From CBDBZL01 sp965213545 (GTDB taxonomy: Bacteria > Pseudomonadota > Alphaproteobacteria > Sphingomonadales > Sphingomonadaceae), in contig CBDBZL010000002.1 in assembly GCA_965213545.1 (NCBI GenBank), positions 186,001 to 250,000 on the forward strand: a stretch of DNA of 64,000 nucleotides. Reading direction: 5' to 3'. Positions 34,513 to 43,638 of this stretch are shown here, piece by piece; position 1 is the first letter of the stretch; each line of letters begins with the position of its first letter. The translations under genes were made by a program, and so were the position numbers. Under the pieces are notes generated by a model, which ran no database searches, had not been told where the DNA came from, and saw only the letters and a program-made list of their open reading frames with translations.

Positions 34513-35328
34513 ATGAGCGAGGAGCGCAACCGGGAGGATCCAGATGCCTGGCGCAGCCGGGTGGCCGAGGAAAGCGCAGCCTATATCGGACCGCCACCTG
34601 AGCGGACCGGCACCATAACGGGTTCCAGGACGGGCGGCGCACGTGAGCGCGATCCCAATTTTACCGGTTACGGTCATCGCGAGCGCGTGCGCGCCCGGTT
34701 GATCGAGGGCGGTGCTGATGCGCTTGCCGACTACGAGGTGCTCGAATTCATCCTGTTCGGCGGCCAGCGGCGCGGCGATACCAAGCCGCTGGCCAAGGCC
34801 CTCATCAAGCGCTTCGGCTCGCTAGCGGGTGTGCTCAATGCCGATCCAACCGCGCTCGCCACGTTGGAAGGTGTCACCACGCAGGCGATCGGTGTGATCA
34901 AGATAACCCAGGTTGCGGCCCGGCGGATGGCGCGTGCGGAAATCCGCGAGAAGCCCGTGCTGTCGAGCTGGAACGCTCTGATCGGCTACCTGTCGCTCGA
35001 CATGGCGCACCTGACGCGCGAACGCGTGCGCGTCCTTTATCTCGATGCAAAGAACCGGCTGGTGAAGGACGAGCATATTTCGGAAGGCACGATCGATGAA
35101 GCCAGCGTCCATCCGCGCGAGGTGATCCACCATGCGCTCGATTGCGGTGCCTGCGCGCTGATCCTGGTTCACAATCACCCGTCGGGCAGCCCCGAGCCGA
35201 GCCGGGCGGATGTGCAGCTCACGCATCGCATCGCCGAGGCCGGACGGCTGATGGGGATTGCCGTGCATGACCATGTCATCGTGGGCAGCGAGGGCCATGT
35301 CTCGCTGCGCGCCAAGGGCCTGATTTGA
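34513..35328 (+). CDS. radC: RadC family JAB-domain protein
   Basis: 271 residues. The start MSEERNREDPDAWRSR has AAGGAGG upstream. An HhH-like region (YEVLEFILFGGQRRGDTKPL) is followed by the JAMM metal site HNHPSGSPEPSRAD with the upstream glutamate-containing SEGTIDEAS. The E. coli name suggests DNA repair, but that role was not upheld; a metal-dependent activity linked to DNA is likely. It is divergent from the HlyD remnant. Confidence 0.92.
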   Translation: MSEERNREDPDAWRSRVAEESAAYIGPPPERTGTITGSRTGGARERDPNFTGYGHRERVRARLIEGGADALADYEVLEFILFGGQRRGDTKPLAKALIKRFGSLAGVLNADPTALATLEGVTTQAIGVIKITQVAARRMARAEIREKPVLSSWNALIGYLSLDMAHLTRERVRVLYLDAKNRLVKDEHISEGTIDEASVHPREVIHHALDCGACALILVHNHPSGSPEPSRADVQLTHRIAEAGRLMGIAVHDHVIVGSEGHVSLRAKGLI

Positions 35329-35356
35329 CTGCAAGCTCGGCCAGGCGGACTTGGCG

Positions 35357-35394
35357 AAAAAAACGTCCGCCCCCGAGCAATACGGGGGCGGACG
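35357..35394 (-). terminator. Rho-independent terminator of the gene at 35437-36045
   Basis: CGTCCGCCCCCG (35364-35375) pairs with CGGGGGCGGACG (35383-35394) over 12 bp, with a seven-base loop. On the minus strand it is followed by seven T (35363-35357). It lies 42 bp after the stop of the minus-strand gene. Confidence 0.85.
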
Positions 35395-35436
35395 CGGGTA
35401 GATCGAATTAAAGCGCTGCGCTTAGGTGCGCGGTGT

Positions 35437-36045
35437 CTAGGTCGCCCGGTTGGTGGCGGTGGTGCCGCTGCCATAGTCCTTGACGTCGCCAAGATCGCCG
35501 GTGGCAGTGGTGCGCGTGCCGCCGGCCCCACGCGAGCGCTCGGCGTTGTGGCCGCCGTGGCTATACAGAATGTCTTGCGCCGCCGCACGATCGATCCCGC
35601 TATTGTTGTCCACCGAAACAAACACGCCGCCCTCGCGGATCCGGTCCGAATAATAGCCAACGTTGTCGTCGCTCACGCCATGGCCCTTGAGTGCCTCGTT
35701 GAGCGTGCCCGCGGCAGCGCCTGCCGCAGCGCCTACGGCCGCAGCACCGGGCGCAGCGGCGGCAGCGATCGCACCGGCGGCGGCAAACGGACCCACTCCG
35801 GGAATGAGCAGCGCCGCAACGCCGAGACCGGCACCCAGAGCGCCACCGCCTAGGATGCCGCGAAGCAGGTTCTGGTGATCATCGTCATGGACATCGACGT
35901 CACCGTCGCCCGTCCTGGTTCCGTCGCCATGTCGGGCGATAACCGAAAGCGAGTTGTCCGACACACCAGCATCGCGCAACGCCGCAATCGCGCGCTGAGC
36001 TTCCTGCTGAGTATCGAAAACGGCCGAAGCCACTGTATTGGTCAA
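35437..36045 (-). CDS. General-stress-type protein with Gly/Ala-rich core
   Basis: 202 residues. The first ~40 (TNTVASAVFDTQQEAQRAIA, LRDAGVSDNSLSVI) resemble the YflT/general stress protein 17M fold. A hydrophobic glycine/alanine-rich core follows (GILGGGALGAGLGVAALLIP, then runs of A), and the end returns to a YflT-like half (DDNVGYYSDRIREGGVFVSV). The start is a TTG with AGGAG seven bases upstream; another TTG two codons earlier is too close to it. It is monocistronic, with a strong terminator and a weak EcfG-like promoter. Confidence 0.68.
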   Translation of the reverse strand: MTNTVASAVFDTQQEAQRAIAALRDAGVSDNSLSVIARHGDGTRTGDGDVDVHDDDHQNLLRGILGGGALGAGLGVAALLIPGVGPFAAAGAIAAAAAPGAAAVGAAAGAAAGTLNEALKGHGVSDDNVGYYSDRIREGGVFVSVDNNSGIDRAAAQDILYSHGGHNAERSRGAGGTRTTATGDLGDVKDYGSGTTATNRAT

Positions 36046-36078
36046 GATCAATCTCCTGGATTTGAATGGTATAAGGAG

Positions 36079-36103
36079 AATAGATCGAGGCGTTCGGCGT
36101 TCC
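36079..36103 (-). promoter_or_regulatory. Weak EcfG-like promoter for the stress-type protein
   Basis: On the minus strand GGAAC (36103-36099) is followed by 16 bases and TATT instead of CGTT. The -35 is exact and the -10 poor, so confidence rests on the stress-like target. Confidence 0.3.
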
Positions 36104-36169
36104 GAAGAAACATGTTTCTACCCGCATGTTCGGCGTTTGCACGGCAGACCGGCGCAAAGACCGAAGCGC

Positions 36170-38977
36170 TCAGCTTATCCCCAGCCCCCAGGTTGCGAAC
36201 CGGCGCTTGAGCGAGGGCTGGCGAGCCAGGGCTTCCTCGACATCACGCCGGCCATCCTCGTCCCCCATGGCCATCCGCACCAAGCCGCGCAGGTAAAGGC
36301 TTTCCGATTGGCCGGGGCTGTCCGAAAGCGCGGCATCGAGATCGCGCAGCGCCTCCTCGTAGCGACCGAGGCGGAAATACCCGAGCGCTCGGCTGTCAAG
36401 CACCGGGGGCGACCAGTCGGCACGCTCGACCGCCTTGGTGCAGATCGTTTCGATCTCTTCGGGGCGGAAGTTCCAGGTAGCCTGATACCAACAGCGCGCA
36501 TTCAGCATCTGCGGGTCACCCGGCCGACGGGCGAGCACGTCCTCGATACGCGAGAGACCCAGTTCCTTGCGGCCTGCGCGAGCCTCGAACTCGCTGATTG
36601 CCATGGCCAGCGCGCCGCGTGTTTCGGCATCGGGGTTCTGCTGCTCGAGCAGTTCGATCGCCTGCTCCACCTGCCCCGTCTCACCATAGATCGCAGCCAG
36701 TGCGTAGGCGGCATCGAGCGCGGGATTGAGCTCATAGGCCAGCGTGGCATCGGCCAGGGCCTCGTCGAGCCGGTCCATCTCCGCCAGCAGATTGGCCCGC
36801 GCGATATGGCCCTGCGCATCGGGTTCCAGCTCGATCACCCGTGACAGGTCGGCCAGCGCGCCTTCGCGATCGAGCGTAACCTGACGAAACCAGGCGCGGG
36901 TGCGGAAGACCTGCGCATCGTCGGGCTCCTTCTCGACCAGCCTTGCATAGGCCTGTTCGATTGCGGCAAAGCGGGTGCGATCGGTGCGGCTGGCAGCATC
37001 GAAGGCACGTTCGATGGTCGTGGGTGCACGCAGCAACAGCTCGGTCGAACCGAAGCGCGAAGCTTTCGAGCGTTCCTGGGCGATCTGTTCGAACGGCAGC
37101 TCACCGCCGGGCCAGCTGGCCGAATCGCTGATGGTAAGCGTGGAGCCATCCAGCTGCGCCCTGCGCGAAAGCTGGATGCCGGCGATCGTCTCGGTGAAGG
37201 ACTCGCGCCCGTCCAGCTCGAAGCCGTCCGCCTCGTTCGCGGGCTCGGGTAGCAGCACGGTGACCTGGGTCAGCTGCGAATAGGGGCCGGGCAGCGCGAC
37301 CGGAATGCCCTGCCATGCCTTGCGCGAACGATCGGGGCGAAACTCGAAACTGGCGGTGGGCAGGATGCTGAAGTCGCGCGTGCCGCGCCCGCGTTCCCAT
37401 GCGAATGAGGAAGGAACCAGACCCGAGGCGTTGAGCGTGACCAGGTTCGAGGTTTCATCGTAGGTAATGCCGGTGTCAAGAATCCACGTCCCCTCCAACT
37501 GTCCGCCGACAAAACCATGCACCACGTTCTCGATCTGCTCCTCGTTCGCCTGGCCGATAAGCCCGCGATACTGGCCCGCACCCGCGCCGCTGAGCACCCA
37601 TTCGCCGGTCCACGGCACCGGCAGGTCGACCCCGCCACGGTGATCGAAGGTAAGCTGCGCGACCTGGTCCCAGCCGCCATTGGCGCGCGGAGTCATCGCC
37701 ATGAGCGACGAGCCGCCGCTGCGGATGGGCAAGGCGTGATGAAACGGCGGCACGTCGGCAATTTTGTCGGGGACGGCGCCAGTGCCGGTGCCATCGAGCC
37801 AATAGTCGCGCCCATCGATAACCGCATGCACGATGACGTGGTCGAAGGCGGCGGCCATCGGCAGCATGTCGGACAGCATGTCGCCCACCTGCGTGGCAAC
37901 CAGAACCGCCTCCGCCTCGATATCCATTGCCCGCAGCATAGCCAGCAGCAGCAGGCTCTTGGCCTTGCAGTCGCCGAAGCGCGCGTCCCAGGTCTGCGCC
38001 GGGGTCTGGGGGATATAATTGCCCCCGTCCATACCGTTCATCTGGTAGGCAATCTCGTCCTGCACCAGCCGAAGCGCGGCTGCCGCACGTTCGAGTTCGC
38101 CGTCATGCGTTGCCGCGATCTGCGCGACCTGATCGGCTAGCGGGCTTGCGCGCGCGATGGTCCCCTCGGTCCGGTAGAGCGGCGCCATCACCGCTGCCAC
38201 TTCGCTCCAGTCCTCGAACGTGCCGACCTGAAGCATCGGCGGCATCTGGTAGCGCACTGGAGCATCGCCGGGCATTTCATCGGCTTCGGGCAGCGGCAGT
38301 ACGATCGTCAGCCGCTCGTCCGGGCCGGCGGTTTCGTGCACGGCGCGTTCGCTCGCGCCCCTTATCTGCCAGCGCACCTCCTCATCATCGGGCCATGAGA
38401 CCAGGACGCGCGCCGAAGTCGCCTCGAACGGCGCGGCGGGCAGCATGGCGATCGACTGCACCTCGCGGCCCAGCGCCTGGTCGGCGAGCGTGATGGTGAA
38501 GCGTGTGCGCAGCACATCGCCCACCCTCAGCCCCGGAACCGTCAGCGTGGCGGTGCGCTCGCCATCGAGCATGCGCTGTTCGAGCATGGCCTCGCGCCGC
38601 AGCACCTCGAACCGCGCACCCTGATCGACCAGGTCGATCTCGGCCCCGTCGCGAATGATCGACACCTGATGCACCGTAAGGTCGCCCTTGTCGGGCATCC
38701 AGGCGGCCGAAATGGTGCCCAGCGCCTGCAAGGTCTGTGGATTGTCGATCCGGATCGCGCGGTCGGTGTAGCTGGCAAGCACCCCGCCCTCGATCCGCCG
38801 CTGGTCATCGAACAGCACCACCGGCGGTCCGCGCGTGTCGGCGGGCAGCTGCGCCTCCATCACCCAGGCCGGCGGCGGCGCGTAGAGCACCTCCTCGCCG
38901 GCAATCGCAGGCGCGCTCCACGCCATTGCCGTGGTGGCCAGGGCGAGCACCGCTACCGAACCGAGTTTGACGTCCAT
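36170..38977 (-). CDS. DUF3857 / transglutaminase-like / TPR periplasmic protein
   Basis: 935 residues with a signal peptide (KLGSVAVLALATTAMAWSAP). Residues ~35-290 match DUF3857, followed by a transglutaminase-like core with the cysteine in ARFGDCKAKSLLLLAML, the histidine in FDHVIVHAVIDGRDYWLDGT and its aspartate, so it may be active. After ~330 more residues of beta-rich sequence (DUF-like), the last third is TPR-like, with repeats such as AHIARANLLAEMDRLDEALA. Such proteins are widespread in Proteobacteria and of unknown role. Two ATGs (38983, 38977) are possible starts; the second has better spacing from GGGG. Confidence 0.8.
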   Translation of the reverse strand: MDVKLGSVAVLALATTAMAWSAPAIAGEEVLYAPPPAWVMEAQLPADTRGPPVVLFDDQRRIEGGVLASYTDRAIRIDNPQTLQALGTISAAWMPDKGDLTVHQVSIIRDGAEIDLVDQGARFEVLRREAMLEQRMLDGERTATLTVPGLRVGDVLRTRFTITLADQALGREVQSIAMLPAAPFEATSARVLVSWPDDEEVRWQIRGASERAVHETAGPDERLTIVLPLPEADEMPGDAPVRYQMPPMLQVGTFEDWSEVAAVMAPLYRTEGTIARASPLADQVAQIAATHDGELERAAAALRLVQDEIAYQMNGMDGGNYIPQTPAQTWDARFGDCKAKSLLLLAMLRAMDIEAEAVLVATQVGDMLSDMLPMAAAFDHVIVHAVIDGRDYWLDGTGTGAVPDKIADVPPFHHALPIRSGGSSLMAMTPRANGGWDQVAQLTFDHRGGVDLPVPWTGEWVLSGAGAGQYRGLIGQANEEQIENVVHGFVGGQLEGTWILDTGITYDETSNLVTLNASGLVPSSFAWERGRGTRDFSILPTASFEFRPDRSRKAWQGIPVALPGPYSQLTQVTVLLPEPANEADGFELDGRESFTETIAGIQLSRRAQLDGSTLTISDSASWPGGELPFEQIAQERSKASRFGSTELLLRAPTTIERAFDAASRTDRTRFAAIEQAYARLVEKEPDDAQVFRTRAWFRQVTLDREGALADLSRVIELEPDAQGHIARANLLAEMDRLDEALADATLAYELNPALDAAYALAAIYGETGQVEQAIELLEQQNPDAETRGALAMAISEFEARAGRKELGLSRIEDVLARRPGDPQMLNARCWYQATWNFRPEEIETICTKAVERADWSPPVLDSRALGYFRLGRYEEALRDLDAALSDSPGQSESLYLRGLVRMAMGDEDGRRDVEEALARQPSLKRRFATWGLGIS

Positions 38978-39220
38978 GTGCATATCCCCGGCCGCCTGAT
39001 CGACAAAGGGGCGGCAATCCCTCGTCCCCGCTTTCACCATGACCAGGGCGCGGATGCAACCGGGCAGACAGGCGATGTACCAGCATGCTTCACTGTTCGA
39101 ACAACGCAGCCCTTGTCGGGCACGCCAGCAGAACCGCTCGCCAAGCCCGCAGCGTCGGCCTGCTTGCCAAGACCACGGGCCTTGCGTAGCCGCGCCGCAT
39201 CAGCCGCTTCCGGAGCCCCC

Positions 39221-40534
39221 ATGGTCCCCCGCTACGCCCGTCCCGCCATGACCGCCCTGTGGGAGGCGCAAGCGAAATATCGCATCTGGTTCGAGATCGA
39301 GGCGCATGCCACGCACAAGCTCGGCGAACTGGGCGTGGTGCCACCGAGCGCCGCGAAGGCGCTGTGGGACTGGTGGGCGCGCGACCCGGTGATCGACGTC
39401 GCCGCGATCGATGCGATCGAGGCGGTGACCCGGCACGATGTCATCGCCTTTCTCACCTGGGTGGCCGATCAGGTGGGGGACGAGGCGCGCTACATGCACC
39501 AGGGCATGACCAGTTCGGACGTTCTCGACACCACGCTGGCGATCCAGCTGGCGCGCTCGGCCGATATCCTGCTCGAAGACGTCGACCTGCTGCTCGCCGC
39601 GCTCAGACGACGCGCCGAGGAGCATCGCCACACGCCCACGATCGGCCGCAGCCACGGGATCCACGCCGAACCCGTCACCTTCGGCCTCAAGCTGGCGCAA
39701 GCCTATGCGGAATTCGCCCGCGGACGCGAACGGCTGATGGCGGCACGGCGCGAGATCGCCACCTGCGCCATATCGGGCGCGGTCGGCACCTTCGCCAATA
39801 TTGCCCCCGGGGTGGAAGAGCATGTCGCCGAACGGCTGGGCCTGGCCACCGAGCCGATCAGCACCCAGGTCATCCCGCGCGACCGGCATGCGATGTTCTT
39901 CGCCACGCTGGGCGTCATCGCCAGCTCGGTCGAACGTCTGGCCATCGAAGTGCGCCACCTCCAGCGCACCGAAGTGCTCGAGGCCGAGGAATATTTCGCT
40001 CCCGGCCAGAAGGGCTCATCGGCGATGCCGCACAAGCGCAACCCGGTGCTGACCGAAAACCTCACCGGACTTGCCCGCATGGTGCGCGGCTATGCGCTGC
40101 CGGCGATGGAGAACGTGGCACTGTGGCACGAGCGCGACATCTCGCATTCCTCGGTCGAGCGCTTCATCGGTCCCGACGCCTGCATCACGCTCGATTTCGC
40201 GCTGCACCGGCTGACCGGGGTGATCGACAAGCTGGTGGTTTACCCCGAGCGGATGATGACCAATCTCGAGCGGATGGGCGGGCTCATCCATTCGCAGCGC
40301 GTGCTGCTGGCGCTCACCCAGGCCGGAGCCAGCCGCGAGCAGGCCTATGCGCTGGTGCAAAGGAACGCGATGAAGGTGTGGGAAGCAGGTGGTCGCCTGT
40401 CGCTGCTCGATCTGCTTAAACAGGATACCGAAGTAACCTCGCTGCTGTCTGATAGCGAGCTCGAAGCCCAGTTCGATCTGGGCTACCACCTGCGTTATGT
40501 CGACCATATCTTCGAGCGGGTGTTTGGCATCTAG
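39221..40534 (+). CDS. purB: Adenylosuccinate lyase
   Basis: 437 residues. It starts MVPRYARPAMTALWEAQAKY and carries the catalytic regions GMTSSDVLDTTL, IGRSHGIHAEPVTFGLK and the signature GSSAMPHKRNPVL. It acts twice in purine synthesis, releasing fumarate. The length suits the alphaproteobacterial type. It stands alone, divergent from the DUF3857 protein. Confidence 0.97.
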   Translation: MVPRYARPAMTALWEAQAKYRIWFEIEAHATHKLGELGVVPPSAAKALWDWWARDPVIDVAAIDAIEAVTRHDVIAFLTWVADQVGDEARYMHQGMTSSDVLDTTLAIQLARSADILLEDVDLLLAALRRRAEEHRHTPTIGRSHGIHAEPVTFGLKLAQAYAEFARGRERLMAARREIATCAISGAVGTFANIAPGVEEHVAERLGLATEPISTQVIPRDRHAMFFATLGVIASSVERLAIEVRHLQRTEVLEAEEYFAPGQKGSSAMPHKRNPVLTENLTGLARMVRGYALPAMENVALWHERDISHSSVERFIGPDACITLDFALHRLTGVIDKLVVYPERMMTNLERMGGLIHSQRVLLALTQAGASREQAYALVQRNAMKVWEAGGRLSLLDLLKQDTEVTSLLSDSELEAQFDLGYHLRYVDHIFERVFGI

Positions 40535-40678
40535 CGACCCTCCACGAGGGAAGGTGTTCGAGAGCGTCTTTATTGGCTTCTACCGGGCGCCGGTTGCGGA
40601 GTGTACGCCCCTCATGCTTCCTTTTGCCGGGCAACTTGCCTAGGAAAGGCCGGACGACGACGACGGGGGCGGTAAAGC

Positions 40679-41032
40679 ATGGCGATTGTCAGGACCATCA
40701 TTTGGGTGCTGCTGCTAGTGGGGCTGCTGGTGTTCTCGATCGCCAACTGGCCGCCGATCGTCACCGTACGCATCTGGGAGGGCGTGGTCGTCGACACCCG
40801 TATCCCGGCGATCGTGGTGATCGCGTTTCTTATCGGGTTCGTTCCGATGTGGCTCTATCATCGGGCGAACAAGTGGCAGATGAAGCGGCGCATCCACACG
40901 CTCGAGGCCAATGCCCGCGTGACCCAAGCCGCTGAAGCCGAAGCTGCGCGCGAAGCAGAGAGGCGGCGAGTGGAGGAGGAGCGGTTGGAGCGTGAACTGC
41001 CGCTGGGCACCACCACCGCCCCCCCCGTGTAA
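40679..41032 (+). CDS. LapA-like (DUF1049) inner membrane protein
   Basis: 117 residues with two membrane segments (TIIWVLLLVGLLVFSIANW and IPAIVVIAFLIGFVPMWLYH) and a cytoplasmic tail forming a charged coiled coil (EAEAAREAERRRVEEERLER). It matches the LapA_dom/DUF1049 layout; in E. coli LapA acts with LapB in LPS assembly control. No lapB is visible here. Confidence 0.82.
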   Translation: MAIVRTIIWVLLLVGLLVFSIANWPPIVTVRIWEGVVVDTRIPAIVVIAFLIGFVPMWLYHRANKWQMKRRIHTLEANARVTQAAEAEAAREAERRRVEEERLERELPLGTTTAPPV

Positions 41033-41128
41033 CCCTGCCGTGCCCGGCGCTGCGATAGAACTACCCTTTTTCAGCCGAGTGCATCGTTCCGCCCATATGT
41101 CTTTCGGTGTGCATCGCGAGCTGCTCCC

Positions 41129-41803
41129 ATGAGCAACCCTATCTATCTGGCGCTCGACCTGCCCCGGCTCGAGACGGCCGAGGCTCTTGCCGCAAGCGTG
41201 AAGGGCCATGTCGGAGGGTTCAAGCTGGGGCTCGAGTTTTTTTGCGCGCATGGTGCCCATGGCGTGCGGCAGATCGCCAGGCTCGGGCTGCCGATCTTTC
41301 TCGATCTAAAGCTGCACGACATTCCCAACACGGTGGCCGGAGCAATACAGGCCATCCGCCCGCTCGAGCCGGCAATGGTCACCGTTCATGCCACAGGCGG
41401 GCAGGCGATGATGGAAGAGGCCAAGGCCGCCGCGGGCGAACATACCAAAGTGGTGGCGGTGACCATGCTGACCAGCCTGGAGGCCGGCGATCTTGCTGCT
41501 ATGGGTGTCGCGGGCAGCCTCGAGACGCAGGTGCTCGGGCTGGCTAAAATCGCCGAACAGGCCGGGTTGGACGGCATCGTCTGTTCCGGTCGCGAGGTCG
41601 GCTGCGTGCATCGGCAGTGGAAGGCAGGTTTGCTGGTCGTTCCCGGCTTGCGACCGGCAGGGACGGGCACCGGCGATCAGAAGCGCACGGTCACGCCGCG
41701 CGCCGCCCGGGATGCGGGGGCGAGCGTGCTGATCATCGGCCGTCCCATTTCGTGTGCCGCGGACCCGCTCGCCGCAGTCCGTGCGATCGAGGCGACATTA
41801 TAA
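41129..41803 (+). CDS. pyrF: Orotidine-5'-phosphate decarboxylase
   Basis: 224 residues. The active site DLKLHDIPNTV is intact near residue 58, preceded by YLALDLPRLETAEALA and KLGLEFFCAHG. The phosphate-binding loop LIIGRPISCAADPLAAVRAI closes the barrel. It makes UMP, the last pyrimidine step. It is separate from the car genes. A terminator lies 52 bp after its stop. Confidence 0.95.
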   Translation: MSNPIYLALDLPRLETAEALAASVKGHVGGFKLGLEFFCAHGAHGVRQIARLGLPIFLDLKLHDIPNTVAGAIQAIRPLEPAMVTVHATGGQAMMEEAKAAAGEHTKVVAVTMLTSLEAGDLAAMGVAGSLETQVLGLAKIAEQAGLDGIVCSGREVGCVHRQWKAGLLVVPGLRPAGTGTGDQKRTVTPRAARDAGASVLIIGRPISCAADPLAAVRAIEATL

Positions 41804-41854
41804 GACGGCCGATTGGCCGCGTGCACGTGCGCGGCAGTCGCCAGCTTGGAACAT

Positions 41855-41896
41855 GGAAAGGCCCGGCAGTCATGCGCGAGCCTTTCCTTTCGCTTT
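41855..41896 (+). terminator. Rho-independent terminator after pyrF
   Basis: GGAAAGGC (41855-41862) pairs perfectly with GCCTTTCC (41880-41887), with a 17-base loop and a T-rich tail TTTCGCTTT. Confidence 0.65.
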
Positions 41897-41939
41897 AACC
41901 CGATAGCGCCCGGCAATCAGGCGCTGACCTCGCGCAGGA

Positions 41940-42467
41940 TCAGCTGTAGCTGACCTTGGTGCGCACCCGGCCTTTCGAACGGATCATCGCGCCTACCGCA
42001 AAGAAACCCAGCAGCATCATCGCCCATGTCGCAGGCTCGGGAATCGCCGAGACCGACAATGTTCCATTGGTGGTGTTGAGCACGCTGCCGGTCAGCGCGA
42101 AATTGCCCAGATTGAACTTGGGATTGTTGCGCGACCCATCGAACAGCGCAGGTCCCCGGAAGGTGTTCGGACTGAAATTGACCGCTCCGATCTGCAGCGT
42201 GCTGAAGAACCCGGTGCCAAAGGAGATATTGGCGACATCGCTCGTTCCATCGGGATCGATGAAAGAGCCGGCGATATTGTTGTAGGTGATGCGCGTCGCG
42301 CTGCCGAAGCTCGAGCCGGAGCTGGGGGCGAGTGTGTCGTCGAGCTGAAACGCGAAGCTGCGGCCGTCATCGCCCACAAAATCGAATTGCAGGATCGCCG
42401 CATGTGCCGAAGCTGGAACGCCAGCGGAAGCGAGTGCGGCTGTGGCCAGAAGGAGTTTGGATTTCAT
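41940..42467 (-). CDS. PEP-CTERM (PEPxxWA type) secreted protein
   Basis: 175 residues. A signal peptide (KSKLLLATAALASAGVPASA) is followed by a beta-type domain with little similarity to known families (FDFVGDDGRSFAFQLDDTL). The C-terminus holds the sorting signal: IPEPATWAMMLLGFFAVGAM then an arginine-rich tail. The PEPxxWA-CTERM variant is common in sphingomonads and is processed by an exosortase, usually with exopolysaccharide. No exosortase is visible in the window. Confidence 0.85.
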   Translation of the reverse strand: MKSKLLLATAALASAGVPASAHAAILQFDFVGDDGRSFAFQLDDTLAPSSGSSFGSATRITYNNIAGSFIDPDGTSDVANISFGTGFFSTLQIGAVNFSPNTFRGPALFDGSRNNPKFNLGNFALTGSVLNTTNGTLSVSAIPEPATWAMMLLGFFAVGAMIRSKGRVRTKVSYS

Positions 42468-42745
42468 TGTGTCATCCCCATGACTTTAATATTGCATGTT
42501 CGGGTGGCAACGACCTCGCGAACCAACGTTCGGCATGGTTAACGCGCCACTAACAATCATACGTCCGACACCGGCGCCTGGATGAAACGTCGGTGACAAA
42601 ACTTTATTTAGCGTCGCATTCGTGCGCGAGAAGCACGGATTGCAGGCAGTTATCACATAGACGTATCCCGGAAAGCCGGGCGCAGGTGGGACCTAAGATC
42701 GCGCACCCTTCCCCCCTATCACTTGCTCGCCTAGGACGCGCCGCT

Positions 42746-43390
42746 ATGAGCCAGACCTTGGTGAAAATCTGCGGGCTTTCGACCCCCGAAACGATCGATG
42801 CGGCGGTTGCGGCCGGCGCCAGCCATGTCGGCCTGGTGCATTATGAGCCCAGCCCGCGTCATCTTTCGCTCGCGCGGGCACGCGAGTTGAAGGAACGACT
42901 GCCACGTTCGGTGCGCGCGGTGCTGCTGCTGGTCAACTGTCAGGCCGAGGAGACCGCGCGCGCGATCGATGCGGTGCGACCCGACATCATCCAGTTCCAC
43001 GGTCGCGAAACGCCCGAATGGCTGGCGGTGCTGCGCGACAACACGATGCTGGAAGTATGGAAGGCGATCGGGGTCAAGGATGCCGGCTCGCTCGAGCGCG
43101 CGCGGCGCTACGAGGGCGCGGTCGACCGCTTCATTTTCGATGCTCCGGCCGCGCCGCAGCCCGGCGCGTTACCGGGTGGGAACGGGCTGGCGCTGGATTG
43201 GCGATTGCTCAAAGGCTTACGGCCGCAAGCCGATTGGGGGCTCGCCGGCGGATTGACCCCCGGCAATGTCGCCGAGGCGATCCGCGTTACCGGCGCGCCG
43301 CTGGTCGATACCTCGTCGGGAGTGGAGACTGCGCCGGGCGTCAAGGACATCGGCAAGATCAAAGCCTTTCTCACCGCGACGCGTGGCTGA
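42746..43390 (+). CDS. trpF: Phosphoribosylanthranilate isomerase
   Basis: 214 residues of the TrpF barrel. VKICGLSTPETIDAAVAAGA carries the catalytic cysteine, and IIQFHGRETPEWL, GLAGGLTPGNVAEAIRVTGA and DTSSGVETAPGVKD carry the phosphate and acid sites. It follows the classical alphaproteobacterial order trpF-trpB-trpA. The start MSQTLVK was chosen from the alignment. Confidence 0.95.
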   Translation: MSQTLVKICGLSTPETIDAAVAAGASHVGLVHYEPSPRHLSLARARELKERLPRSVRAVLLLVNCQAEETARAIDAVRPDIIQFHGRETPEWLAVLRDNTMLEVWKAIGVKDAGSLERARRYEGAVDRFIFDAPAAPQPGALPGGNGLALDWRLLKGLRPQADWGLAGGLTPGNVAEAIRVTGAPLVDTSSGVETAPGVKDIGKIKAFLTATRG

Positions 43391-43638
43391 ACCTTGGCCG
43401 TGATCGGCTCCGCTATAGGCGCGCGAACCGGCAGCGCGTCGTAAGCTGTTCAGATCAACCAGCGTGCCGAAGAAGCGTTAATATCTGCAACAATCGCGGC
43501 ACTCCTGTAAAAACAAAGGTTAACGATCGTCATATACGAGGGCGCGTTCCCGTCCCGCCGATCAAGCCGTCACTGCTGGACAGGGCGGCGCGGCTTTGCC
43601 AAGCCCCATGATCCTGTCTGCACCGGAGCCCTCCCGCG

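Noticed and set aside
43391..43638. Trp attenuator or leader peptide before trpB
   Set aside because: No short frame with tandem tryptophan codons and no terminator/antiterminator pair could be made out.
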